Positions 32,061 through 43,640 of a DNA stretch of 64,000 nt are shown in pieces. This DNA is from Spongilla lacustris. Lineage: Eukaryota; Porifera; Demospongiae; Spongillida; Spongillidae. The notes beneath the pieces were generated by a model that did no database searches, had not been told where the DNA came from, and was given only the letters and a program-made list of their open reading frames with translations. Every line of letters begins with the position of its first letter. Position 1 is the first letter of the stretch. Where the stretch lies: contig OX442417.1 of assembly GCA_949361645.1 (NCBI GenBank), positions 3,601,026-3,665,025 on the forward strand. Reading direction: 5' to 3'. Position numbers and translations under genes: made by a program.

Positions 32061-33930
32061 TGTGACATAGTGCTATGGTGCAGTGCTTGTGACGTAGTGC
32101 TATGGTGCAGTGCTTGTGACGTAGTGCTATGGTGCAGTGCTTGTGCGAGGAAGCAAGGGCCATGGGGGCCATTACCCCCATTTTATTGTCATAGGGGGGC
32201 AATTTGCCCCCCCCCCTCCCCCCTCACCTTTATTCAGTACGATCTATACACCATCCTAAAATTTATGTCAGGTCCTCACCCTATAGACACATTTATTTGT
32301 ACTCACCACCTTTAAATACCTTACTACACACCTGATGGTGGCACCATGCTTCTGAAGTAGTGCTATGGTGCTATGCTTGCTGTGGTGCTTATTGTGTAGT
32401 GCTATGGTGCTGCATTTATCAAGTAGTGATATTGTGCAGTGCTAAGCAATGCTATGGTGCTGTGTTTGTGAAGCATGTGAAGTAGTGCTATGGTGTTGTG
32501 CATGTGAAGTAGTGCCATCCCTATTATGGTGCTGAAGTAGTGCCATGGGTGAAGTATGTGTGCTGATTGTGTAGTGCTATGGTTCTGATTGTGTAGTGCT
32601 ATGGTGCGGATTGTGTAGTGCTATGGTGCTGATTGTGTAGTGCCATGGTGCTGATTGTGTAGTGCTATGGTGCTGTGTATATCAAGTAGTGATATTGTGC
32701 AGTGCTAAGCAATGCTATGGTGCTGTGTTTGTGAAGCATGTGAAGTAGTGCTATAGTGTTGTGCATGTGAAGTAGTGCCATCCCTATTATGGTGCTGAAG
32801 TAGTGCCATGGGTGAAGTATGTGTGCTGATTGTGTAGTACTAGGGTGCTGATTGTGTAGTGCTATGGTGCTGATTGTGTAGTGCTATGGTGCTGATTGTG
32901 TAGTGCTATGGTGCTGATTGTGTAGTGCTATGGTGCTGATTGTGTAGTGCTATGGTGCTGATTGTGTAGTGCTGTAATGCTAATAGTGTAATGCTATGGT
33001 GCTGCATTTATGAAGTAGGGCTATGGTGCAGTGTTTGTGACGTACATGTAGTGCTATGGGTTATATAAATGGAGGGGGGTGCTACACGCCATCCTAAAAG
33101 TTCTAATATAGATCAGATCTCTCCCCCCTCCCCCCTCGGCCTATAGACATGCTCATTTATATGCACCCCCACCTTCCTACACGCCTGATGGTGCTATACT
33201 TGTGAAGTAGTGCTATGGTGCAGTGACTGTGAAGGAGTGCTTGGTACAGTGGCTGTGAAGTAGTGCTATGGTGCAGTGCTGGTGCGAGGAAGCAAGGGCC
33301 ATGGGGGCCATTGCCTCCATTTTATTGTTGTAGAGGGGCATTGCCCCCCCCTCCCCCCTCACCTTTATTCTGTATGATGTTTAAAAGTATAAATGGAGGG
33401 GGGAGTGGGGGGGGAGGGAAGTGCTATACGCCATCCTAAAATTTCTGAGTCAGGTCTTCAACCTATGGACACACTTATTTATTTGTACCCCCCACCTTTA
33501 AATACCTTCCTACACACCTGATGGTGGCACTGTGCTTCTGAAGTAGTACCATGGTGCTATGCTTGTGAAGTGGTGCTGTGGTGCTTATTGTGTAGTGCTA
33601 TGGGCTGTGTTTGTGAAGCATGTGAAGTAGTGCTATAGTGTTGTGCATGTGAAATAGTGCCATCCCTGTTTAGTACTGAAGTAGTGCTATGGTGCTGATT
33701 GTGTAGTACTATGGTGCTGATTGTGTAGTGCTATGGTGCTGATTGTATACTGCTATGGTGCTAATAGTGTAATGCTATGGTGCTGAATTTATGAAGTAGA
33801 GCTATGGTGCAATGCTTGTGAAGCAGTGCTTGTGAAGTAGTGCTATGGTGCTGTGCCTGTGAAGTAGTGCTAAGGTGCAGCGCTTGGTAGGAAGTGCTAG
33901 TATAGTGCTGTGCCTGTGAAATAGTGCTTT
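31755..33930 (+). repeat. Satellite array, TGCTATGGTGC family, + orientation
   Basis: Built from a 22-bp unit (TAGTGCTATGGTGCTGATTG then TG) and a 27-bp unit (GTAGTGCTATGGTGCAGTGC then TTGTGAC). Larger blocks interrupt it at about 32150-32335, 33060-33190 and 33290-33535. Each of these holds AGGAAGCAAGGGCCATGGGG or a C/G-run followed by TATAGACA..CTCATTTAT or ACACATTTATTT. The 27-bp unit is 9 codons, which creates spurious ORFs. Confidence 0.85.
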
Positions 33931-35050
33931 TTATGGTGGGCTACTACAGCTCAAAGACAACTTGTTACCCATTTTGTTTCAGGAGAATTGGTAATTGCTA
34001 TAGGAAGGTTAGCCCTTAATCCTCATTTGAAAAGACAACAGTTTGCACCACCCATCCTCATGTTAATTGGGAATGGGCTTGTGACTCATGTACACATCTG
34101 ATGCTCCATGAAATCTTCCTTTTTGAAAGTGTACTACACCTTTAATTAATGTTCATGTATAGTTTACAGCCCCCTTTTAATGGGGTGCAATGCCCAAGCA
34201 ATACACATGTAGCTTCCATGGCACAAGGTGCACCTTGAACTGAGGCCATGCAGGCCAGGTCACCACTTAATGGCTGCATGGGAAATATGGTCAAGGTGAC
34301 TCTGATGGAAACAATAGATGGTCTTTAAGGCAAGCTATGAACACCTTGGCCATCATGCAGCTATAGTGACCACCTCAGTGTGGAGCTATGTCTCCTGACC
34401 ACTCCAAAACTTGCCAAAGCTGTTATCCAAATGGTACATGGGAAAGGCAATGGCTCTAGACTTGCCCATCACTTCTCACCTCTTCATTTAACCCCCTAGC
34501 ACTATTGGAAGTGAGGGTACCCAGGTCAATACATACGGCCAATGACACCTTGTGCTCTGATCTGGGGTGTGTTTGTGTGAAGCCTAAGATACGGAGGCAC
34601 CAGCTATAAGCTTGCCTCACCTCTTGCCACCACCTCTAAATTCCAAAAGCTATCCTTACCTGGACTGCCAACCCTGATGTACATTAGTGATTGCTTTGAT
34701 TGCTTGTGTGTGTTGTACATCTGTGATTGTGTGTGCATATGTGCCTGCATATGTGTGTGTGTCTGTACGTGTGTGTGTTTGCAAATTCTAAGTGGTGCCC
34801 CTCATACATGGCCCCTATTTCATCTAGGGAGCTGAGCAACATACTCTGAATATTTGTGTAGTAGCTCATATAGTACAAGAGCAGTGTTGAGATTTTTTTT
34901 TTAAAGTCCAGGCTTCACAGGGGTAGAAATTTTGGAAGCCTTGCATATGTTAGCAGTGAATATTATTGCTAACCTATCACTACAGATTATGGCAGGTCTG
35001 GGCCACTGGAAAGTTTACATAGACTGTGTTCACAACCAACAAGCTTGTTA
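33931..35050. other. Non-satellite island in element G
   Basis: About 1.1 kb without the satellite. A TG-rich microsatellite lies at about 34695-34785. The last part (34920-35035) is repeated directly at about 35440-35545 (GCAGTGAATATTATTG block). No coding region recognised. Confidence 0.5.
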
Positions 35051-36168
35051 TTTCTTATAGTGCAGTGCTTGTAAAGTAAAGTAGTGCTATGATGCAGTGT
35101 TTGTGAAGTTGTGCTATGGTGCTGTGCTTGTGAAGTGCTTTTTCACAGGCACAGCACCATAGCACTACTTCACAAGCACTGCACCATAGCACAACTTAAC
35201 AGGCACAGCACCATAGCACTACTTCACAAGCACTGCACCATAGCACAACTTAACAGGCACTGCACCATAGCACTGCTTCACAGGCACTGCAACAATAGCA
35301 CTGCAAAATAGCACTTCTTGATAAAACAGCACCATAGAAAGCACCATAGCACTACTTCATAAGCATAGCACCAAGGCACTAACAGGTGCGAAGGAAGGTA
35401 TATAAAGTTGGGGGTGCAAAAAAAGTGCTAACACAAGCAGCTTTGGGAGCCTCGCATATGGTGGCAGTGAATATTATTGTTAACCTATCACTACAGATTA
35501 TGGCAGGACTGGGCCACTGGAAAGTTTACATAGACTGAATGGTAATAGTGTTCACATACCAGCTGAATGGTAAGTGTTCACATTCAAATACAAATACATG
35601 TACACCAACAAATTTCCCAGCTTGAACATGTATGTTATTTTAAAAAGCACTTCACAAGCACCATAGCACTACTTCACAGGCACAGCACCATAGCATAACA
35701 TCACAGGGACTGCACCATAGCACTATTTCACACTGTGGAGGGGGGTCCGAATGGCCCCCCATACTTCCTTTGCCACTGACCATAGCACTACACAATCAGC
35801 ACCATAGCATTACTTCACAGGCACAGCACCATAGCACTACTTCAACACCATAGCATTACACTTTTAGCACCATAGCATTACACTTTTAGCACCATAGCAC
35901 TACTTCACAAGCACTGCATCATACCACTACACAATGGCACCATAGCACTACACAATCAGCACCATAGCACCACTACACTGTACTTCACAAGCATAGCACA
36001 TACCATGGCACCATAGCACTACACAATCAGCACACATACTTCACCCATGGCATTACTTCAGCACCATAACAGGGATGGCACTACTTCACATGCACAACAC
36101 CATAGCACTACTTCACATGCACTGCACCACACAATCAGCACCATAGCACTACACAATCAGCACCCGAA
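35051..36168 (-). repeat. Satellite array turning to inverted orientation
   Basis: Near 35130-35150 the TGCTATGGTGC units switch to their reverse complement (GCACCATAGCACTA), forming an internal hairpin. The inverted array continues to about 36168 and mirrors blocks seen at 32340-32900. Confidence 0.8.
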
Positions 36169-36400
36169 TAGTTGGAGTCGCTGGACTCGCACTCAACTAG
36201 TTCTGCGGCTTCTGCCATTGACTGCGATGGCAGTTCACAACGCAACGATTGTGCAAAATCTTTCTAAAAATCCGTTAGTACCACAAAAAAGCGGGCAACC
36301 TTTTATATTAATATTAAAAAATCCAGATTAAATCCAAAAGCTAAATTCTACAAAAGAGTGCATTAAAATCCAAAAGATAATCCGGATTTAGGCGGAGGGG
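36169..36400. other. Non-satellite insert in element G
   Basis: About 230 bp containing GGAGTCGCTGGACTCGCACT and several AATCC/GGATT motifs, placed between inverted and forward satellite. The GACTC pairs and GGATT motifs loosely resemble both ends of the hAT insertion at 38740-40967, so it may be a terminal remnant of that family. Confidence 0.35.
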
Positions 36401-38740
36401 CCAAAGTGCTATGGTGCAGTGCTTGTGACGTAGTGCTATGGTGCAGTGCTTGTGACGTAGTGCTATGGTGCAGTGCTTGTGACGTAGTGCTATGGTGCAG
36501 TGCTTGTGACATAGTGCTATGGTGCAGTGCTTGTGCGAGGAAGCAAGGGCCATGGGGGCCATTACCCCCATTTTATTGTCATAGGGGGGCATTGCCCCCC
36601 CCCCTCACCTTTATTCATTACCATCTATACACTGTCCTAAAATTTATGTCAGGTCCTCAGCCTATAGACACATTTATTTGTACCCACCACCTTTAAATAC
36701 CTTCCTACACACCTGATGGTGGCACCGTGCTTCTGAAGTAGTGCTATGGTGCTATGCTTGCTGTGGTGCTTATTGTGTAATGCTATGGTGCTGCGTTTAT
36801 GTTAATCAAGTAGTAATATTGTGCAGTGCTAAGCAATGCTATGGTGCTGTGTTTGTGAAGCATGTGAAGTAGTGCTATGGTGTTGTTGCATGTGAAGTAG
36901 TGCCATCCCTGTTATGGTGCTGAAGTAGTGCCATGGGTGAAGAATGTGTGTTGATTGTGTAGTGCTATGGTGCTGATTATGCAGTGCTATGGTGCTGCAT
37001 TTATGAAGTAGTGCTATGGTGCAGTGTTTTTGAAGTACATGTAATGGTATGGGTCAGTGGCATAGGACGTATGAATACCATTGGGGCCATAGCCCCCTTC
37101 ACCAGTACCATATATAAATGGAGGGGGGGGGGGGGGGGGGGTGCTACACGCCGTCCTAAAAATCCGATCTCTCCCCCCTCCCCCCTCGGCCTATAGACAT
37201 GCTCATTTATTTGCACCCCCACCTTCCTACACGCCTGATGGTGCTGTCCTTCTGATGTAGTGCCTTGGTGCTATACTAGTAAAGTAGTGTTGTGGTGCTT
37301 ATTGTGTAGCGCTATGGTGTTACATTTATGAAGTAGTGCTATGGTTTGTGAAGTAGTGCTATGGTGCAGTGTTTGTTCAGAAGTAGTGCTATGGTGCAGT
37401 GCTTGTGCGAGGAAGCAAGGGCCATTGCCTCCATTTTATTGTCATAAGAGGGCATTGCCCCCCCTCCCCCCCCTCACCTTTATTCTGTATAAAAGTATAA
37501 ATGGAGGGGGGAGTGGGGGGGGGGGGGAGTGCTATACACCATCCTAAAATTTCTGAGTCAGGTCCTCAACCTATAGACACGCTTATTTATTTGTACCCCC
37601 CACCTTTAAATACCTTCCTACACACCTGATGGTGGCACTGTGCTTCTGAAGTAGTGTTATGGTGCTATGCTTGTGAAGTGGTGCTGTGGTGCTTATTGTG
37701 TAGTGCTATGGTGCTGTGTTTGTGAAGCGTGTGAAGTAGTGCCATCCCTGTTTACTGCTGAAGTAGTGCCATGGGTGAAGTAGTGCTATAGTGCTGATTG
37801 TGTAGTGCTATGGTGCCAATTGTGTAGTGCTATGGTGCCGATTGTGTAGTGCTATGGTGCCGATTGTGTAGTGCTATGGTGCCGATTGTGTAGTGCTATG
37901 GTGCCGATTGGTGCCGATTGTGTAGTGCTATGGTGCCGATTGTGTAGTGCTATGGTGCTGATTGTGTAGTGCTATGGTGCCGATTGTGTAGTGCTATGGT
38001 GCTGATTGTGTAGTGGTATGGTGCTGATTGTGTAGTGCTATGGTGCCGATTGTGTAGTGGTATGGTGCAGTGCTTGTGAAGTAGTGCTATGGTGCTGATT
38101 GTGCAGTGCCATTTATGACATGCTATGGTGCAGTGTTTGTGAAGTAGTGCTATGGTCAATGGCATAAAAAGTATGGGGGCCATTGGGACCATAGCCCCCC
38201 CCCCCCTCTCCACAGTACCATGTATAAGAGTATAAATGGAGGGGGAGGGTGTGCCACACACCATCCTAAACATAGGTCAGATCTCTTCCCCCCTCCCCCT
38301 CCCCCCTCAGCCTATAAACATGCTCATTTATTTGCACCCCCACCTTCCTACACGCCTGATGGTGCTGTCCTTCTGAAGTAGTGCCTTGGTGCTCTACTAG
38401 TGAAGTAGTGTTGTGGTGCTTATTGTGTAGTGCTATGGTGCTGCACTTATTAAGTAGTGATATTGTGCAGTGCTAAGCAATGCTATGGTGCTGTGTTTGT
38501 GAAGCATATGAAGTAGTGCTATGGTGTTGTGCTGAAGTAGTGCCAACCTATTATGGTGCTGAAGTAATGCCATGGGTGAAGTATGTGTGCTGATTGTGTA
38601 GTACTAGGGTGCTGATTGTGTAGTGCTATGGTGCTGATTGTGTAGTACTAAGGTGCTGATTGTGTAGTGCTATGGTGCTGATTGTGTAGTGCCATGGTGC
38701 TGATTGTGTAGTGCTATGGTGCTGATTGTGTAGTGCTGTG
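36401..38740 (+). repeat. Satellite array, second + block (duplicate of 32040 onward)
   Basis: From 36405 the sequence repeats the order of 32040-33200: 27-bp units, the GCGAGGAAGCAAGGGCCATG block, TATAGACACATTTATTTG, then 22-bp units. A homogeneous run of TGCCGATTGTGTAGTGCTAT variants at about 37800-38060 indicates recent local expansion. Confidence 0.8.
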
Positions 38741-40967
38741 ATGCTCAAGTCTGGAGTCAGATGAGCTCGACGAAGTTATTGAAGTGAACATGACACAAGT
38801 ATTTTTGTTTCAGTCTGAGACTATCAGCGGCTCAGCCTCACTCACCTTATAGACTGTCAAGTGCGTTATCAACCTTGTGGAGAATGTGTCAGCGCCGCTT
38901 CAGATTCCTGGAACAATGGAAGCTACCCCAGCAAAACAAGCTAGAAAAAGGAAGTTGAAGACTCAGCAAAGTCGCGCCAAAGGGTCAAAGAAAATCATCA
39001 AAATAACCCCTGCAGAAAGAGCATACGAATTCAAAGACCATGGCCTCATTGTCTCGAATGCGGAGTAAGTAAATGGAAATTGAGTACCAGTAATGCTTGT
39101 TCACTTGTTCATTCATATTATCGCGCACCCGCACCAGGTTATTTTGCGATCCCTGTCGTCATCACTTTGATTCGACCAAAAGTCGGACGTTACACAGCAC
39201 ATCAATTCAAAGAAGCATTAAAACCAACATCCAACTCCAAAAGAAGGAGAAACGAAGACAAGCTGATGTGGCTATTCTGATGCAACACCATAAAAACTGT
39301 GACGAAAAAAGGGGAAACCCAGAAACTGTAGCGCGTCGGTTTTCAGTTGTGGAAGCGTGGTTAGGTGCTGGTATACCTTTAGCCAAACTGCAGAACGCAA
39401 AGCTTAAAAGTATGCTAGAAGATGGCCACCCACGGTTGGCTACATCATCAACTCTCAGTGAACAAATACCACTCATTCATGCGGTAGAGCTTGATAAAAT
39501 TTGAAGTGAACTACGAAAAAATATCAAGCCCAGAGGTGATAATGGTGAAATTGACACTACGGAATTAGCCCTCTTTCTTGATGGAGCAACGCAAGTTGCG
39601 GGATGTTATTGCTTTGTAGCACGCTTTGTCTTTGAAGGCTACATTCAGCAGCGCATTATTGCACTGCGCATGCTCTCAAAGTCGCTCACTGCTGCCGAAG
39701 TTGCAGACCAATTTAATAAGGTAGTAACAGCACGACATGGAATTGCCAGTGAACAAGTGTTGGCTATCAGCAATGATCGTGCTTCTGTCAATTTGGCCTC
39801 CTTCAACATACTATCTCCTTTTTTCCGAAGAGCCATAAACATTGACTCCTTCCTTGAAGTCCTTTCTCCAACACTTCAATTGTATGATCTCTCGGAGTGC
39901 TTCAGCACGCCTGAAATTTTTTGCAATTGTGAAAGAACAAGCTAAACGAACAAGCCAAACCCGGTGGTATTGTGAGTTTGAAATTTGTCATCAGCTATTT
40001 ACAAACTGGCCCACTGTGGGTCAGTTTTAATGCATGTGTTCAAGATGGAGTTTGTGTAGCCTCTGCTTCTCCAGCACTTCACACGCATGACCATGACATC
40101 AATTTGCGCATTGAGATCGCAAGTGTCGTAGACGGTTTTCTACCTATTGTGCAAGCCTGTCATGTCCTTGAAGGTGATGGATTTTTGGCTCCAATCACAT
40201 ACGACAAGCTTCTAGAGTTGAAAGCTCACATTGATAATGTACAATGGCCTAATGTTTGCCGACTGGCAGCACTGTTTGCTCCTAGTGATGTGGCTAAACA
40301 AAACACACTGCTTCAACATGCTAAGCAGTGTATCAACCCCGGATTTGCCTACTTCAAAGACCGCTTCTTTGAGTTTCACACATGAGGAGATCTGAAAGAG
40401 GCTGTTGATTTCTTCAAAAGTGCTCGGCTGCTCAATCCTACCAGATTCTGTGCAGTGTACAATGCTCAAGAACTGCCCTTATTGCTTGACAAATTCAAGT
40501 TTCTAAATGATGATGAGAAGAAGCAGCTTGTTAGCGAAACCCCAGCCTATATTGCCCTTGCAAACGACATCCGTCATGACATTGACCTCATGCAGTGGTG
40601 GCGTCAAAACCGATTGGTTTTACCCAATTTCACAATTTTAGCATTTCGTGCCATGCTGGTGCAGCCAAGTTCAGCTTGTGTAGAAAAGGCTTTCTCTCAA
40701 CTTCGTAATTTGCTTACCGACCGACAAGAACAGACCCTGGAAGATGCTGTTGAACTGTCAGTAATGCTAGCCTTCAATGAAGCATCTCGTAACTCACTTC
40801 CTGACGAAGTGAGATATAAACTTTGTCCAACTTTGTAAATATTTTGGTAGCTTTTAAGTAGCTTTCTTGGTGATAAATGGACTTTTTGTTGGATTTTTTT
40901 GCTTTTTCTTCGATTTTTTCGGAGATTAAAGATTAATCTAAAATCTAGATTTTGGTGGATTTCCCAA
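38741..40967 (+). mobile_element. hAT-like transposon remnant inside element G
   Basis: A non-satellite block of about 2.2 kb between forward and inverted satellite. It carries one decayed transposase gene. I could not define an 8-bp target duplication, because the two flanking satellite arms have opposite orientation. Confidence 0.6.
38916..40838 (+). pseudogene. hAT-superfamily transposase (CGGBP1-like zinc finger), broken
   Basis: I chose ATG 38916 (MEATPAKQARKRKLK) over the earlier non-ATG frame. A 73-bp intron (39065-39137, GTAAGT...CACCAG) joins ..VSNAE to LFCDPCRHHFDS, restoring a zinc-finger-like segment. Later blocks are catalytic ALFLDGATQVAGCY, SNDRASVNLASFNIL, TSQTRWYCEFEICHQLF, and the C-terminal dimerisation motif PSSACVEKAFSQLRNLL followed by LEDAVELSVMLAFNE. 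Lesions: TGA at 39502-39504, frame changes between about 39830 and 40030, and TGA at 40383-40385. This is a hAT enzyme, so it is unlikely to move element G, whose targets are TA. Confidence 0.8.
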
Positions 40968-42086
40968 ATAGCACTATGTCACAAGCACTGCACCATAGCA
41001 CTATGTCACAAGCACTGCACCATATCAAGATGCAATCAGCACCATAGCACTACTTCACAAGCACAGAACGATGGCACTACTTCACTAGTACTGCACCATA
41101 GCACTACGTCACACAGAGGCACTCTGCTTCATAAATGCAGCACCATAGCACTACACAATCAGCACCATAGCACTACTTCACCCATGGTACTACTTCAGCA
41201 CCATAACGGGTACTGCACAATAGCACTACTTCACAAGCACAACACCATAGCACTACTTTACAAGCACAGTAACAGCACTTCTTATAACTGGCACTGCACC
41301 ATAGCACTAGTTTGTGTTGCTAACGTTGTGCAAAGAAGGCAGCAAGACTTATAGTACATGTAGTATACAGTAAGGCTTAGCAATCGTACTTGTCCCCGGA
41401 AAGCCTTTTCCTAAATGAATCAATCAACACCCTCCTGATGTCTGCGATGTATTATAATGTGGCTATGAGTGCGTACGTACCGAGAGTCCACGTGCATTGC
41501 ACGATCGCCTCAATTACTTGTTAACTTTACTTCGCTAATCGCTAGTTGTAAAGTCAAAGCCAGCCGTAACGAGATTGTTTCCACTTTAATTTCCAGCAAG
41601 CAAAAGTGGTACTGGGTCTTTGGGGCGGAGAATAGGCGGAGCCAGATATAAATTGCATATTCATGTACTCGGAAGAACGGGAAGCGCGTTAGGATACATT
41701 GGTGGCGCGAATCGAGCGGGAAATATGCATTAACTTTGCACTGCCATATTACCGTAACGGATAATATACAAATCAACGATCTGAATAAATCAATAGCTAC
41801 AGGACTTCACTATGTATGTTCCGAATTTGACGCGTTTTCAACACTCGCACCTCGAGAAATGTGGATTTCTAACCCGCGGGGTTAACGAATGCTGTACCCG
41901 CTGCACGGAAAATACCTAGATTACAAAAATCGATTTCCACAGAGAGAAATGGTGTGGGAACAAGTGTACGAAATTTGAAAGAAAAAGGTTGTACCGTTGC
42001 GAAGATGTGCTGTTAAGTGTAACGTGCAATTTTTATAGTGATAAAATTATAACCCCACAAGCCCGATTTTGCTGGACACTGTCCCA
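40968..42086 (-). repeat. Right inverted arm of element G
   Basis: Reverse complement of the left arm at 31001-32060, ending GCTGGACACTGTCCCA. TATA follows and then element E starts. Confidence 0.8.
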
Positions 42087-42126
42087 TATATGGGACAGTT
42101 TCCGACAAAATTGGCCCTCGCATGTA

Positions 42127-42942
42127 TGGGACAGTTTCCGCGAAAACTTCCTATGTTTTATAACATTATAAAACTATAGTGTTATAACGTTTGAATCGCT
42201 ATATCGTCCGAACGCTAAAGGCTATCGACTTCCTATTTTCAACAGTTCATACTACACCATTTCTCTATAACAGATTACATTTTGGAGTCTTGAACTTGCT
42301 CCACACCTGTATTGCAACGTTCGATACCCCACCGGGTTCAAACCCGCCATAACTTTAGGTAGGAGTAATCAAATCGCTTCAATTTCGGTTTGTATGTACA
42401 GAGGTCCTATACCTATCGATTTGTTCTGTTCGTTAATTTTTATTCCATCCGTTACGGAGATACTGTTGAATAAACTACGTGCACTTTTTCCCGCTCGATT
42501 CGCGCCAATGATGTAACCACCGCCTCCCCATACATTGAGCGGGACGCGATTTGCCCAAATCCTTGGCGCGAATCAAGCGGGAAAAGTGGATTTACTTTGT
42601 TCAACTGTATCTCCGTAACGAATGGCATAAAAATTAACGAACAGAATAAATAGATAGGTATGGGACCTCTCTACCTACAAACCGAATTTGAAGCGATTTG
42701 ATTACTCCTACAGAAAGTTATGTTGCGTTTGAACCAGGTGGGTATGGAACGTTGCAATGCTGGCACAGAGCAAGTGCAAGACACCAAAATGTATTTTACC
42801 ATAGAGCAATGGTGTAGTATGAAGTCATTAAAATAGAAAGTCGATAGCCTTTACCGTTCGGACGATATAGCGATTCAAACGTTACAGCACAATTATTTTA
42901 TAATGTTATAAAACATAGGAAGTTTTCGCGGAAACTGTCCCA
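42127..42942. mobile_element. Foldback element D1 nested in the left arm of E
   Basis: 816 bp, ends TGGGACAGTTTCCGCG and its complement, flanked by TA at 42125-42126 and 42943-42944. Almost the whole length is two inverted arms of about 390 bp around a short centre near 42545. The arms are related to the outer arms of E (TTTAGGTAGGAGTAATCAA, TCGATTTGTTCTGTTCGTTA), so D1 looks like an E derivative that lost its interior. Removing it restores continuity of the E arm (CTCGCATG / TAATGTTATAAAAATGC). Confidence 0.85.
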
Positions 42943-42959
42943 TATAATTATACATAATG

Positions 42960-43290
42960 TTATAAAAATGCTTCTCTTTTGAATCGCTATATCTTCAGAA
43001 CGGTTATCGCTATCAACTTCCTGTTTTCAACAGTTTATACCACACTATTTCCCTATGGTAAAAATACATTTTGGAGTCTTGGACTTGCTCCGTGCCAGTA
43101 TTGCAATGTTCGATAGCCCACCGGGTTCAGACCCACTATAACTTTAGGTAGGAGTAATCAATATGCTTCAAATTCGGTTTGTAGGTAGAGAGGTCCTATA
43201 CCTATCGATTTGTTCTGTTCGTTAATTTTTATGTCATCCGTTACGGAGATACAGCGGCGCAAAGTTGGTACAAGTTTCTCGCTCGATACG
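42960..43290 (+). repeat. Outer arm module of E, left copy
   Basis: Resumes the E arm after D1 with TTCTCTTTTGAATCGCTATA, continuing to CCGTTACGGAGATACAGCGG. Related copies: 42165-42510 (+), 42555-42935 (-), 50417-50690 (-) and 50815-51150 (+). Confidence 0.8.
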
Positions 43291-43640
43291 CGCCGTTGTA
43301 CGTGCGTGAACCGCTTCCATACCAAATTACATGAATATGCAACTACTTTCTGCGGGCTGAGACTTGGATAACTAATAGTCTGCGCTAGCTAGCTAGCTAG
43401 CTGGGCAAGTATAATTTTAATCTATCGTCCGAGTCACAGCTGATATTCGTTATCTTCTGTGTAGATAAATGATATGCATGCATGGCGACGTCCACTGAAG
43501 ACAAGCTCGTAAGAGTTTCAATCGGCGGACGAGTTCGACGACGATCGATGTTCATGATACATTCGACGAGGATGGGGAGATCGAGAACGGTACTCAGAGC
43601 GGTCATACCACTGACGATGGTGGTTGTAGGGAGTAAGCTC
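43291..43640. other. Arm segment present only on the left of E
   Basis: Includes a short AGCT microsatellite (GCTAGCTAGCTAGCTAGCTGG near 43385). The corresponding part of the right arm is missing: the right arm jumps from its outer module directly to the repeat block at 50415. No gene recognised. Confidence 0.45.

Larger units (their letters stand above)
30998..42086. mobile_element. Giant palindromic TIR element G with satellite interior
   Basis: Inverted arms of just over 1 kb (31001-32060 and 40968-42086) are nearly identical. For example, a 60-codon frame at 31428-31610 on the minus strand recurs unchanged at 41469-41651 on the plus strand. The right end reads CCGATTTTGCTGGACACTGT then CCCA before TATA; the left end GTGTCCAGCAAAATCGG lacks the outermost few bases. 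The restored end would be TGGGACAGTGTCC, matching element E. The interior is mostly 22- and 27-bp satellite arrays in both orientations plus a hAT pseudogene. The outer left boundary is uncertain by a few bases. Confidence 0.65.

Noticed and set aside
34695..34785. Possible promoter or Z-DNA element
   Set aside because: It is an ordinary degenerate TG microsatellite with no gene next to it.
31915..37547. Repetitive ORFs with CSACDVVLW or HKHCTIAL peptides
   Set aside because: The 27-bp satellite unit is 9 codons long, so open frames with repeated peptides appear on both strands by construction.
30998..42086. Maverick/Polinton-like giant transposon
   Set aside because: No polymerase B, integrase, ATPase or capsid frames. 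The length is made of satellite DNA and the target is TA.
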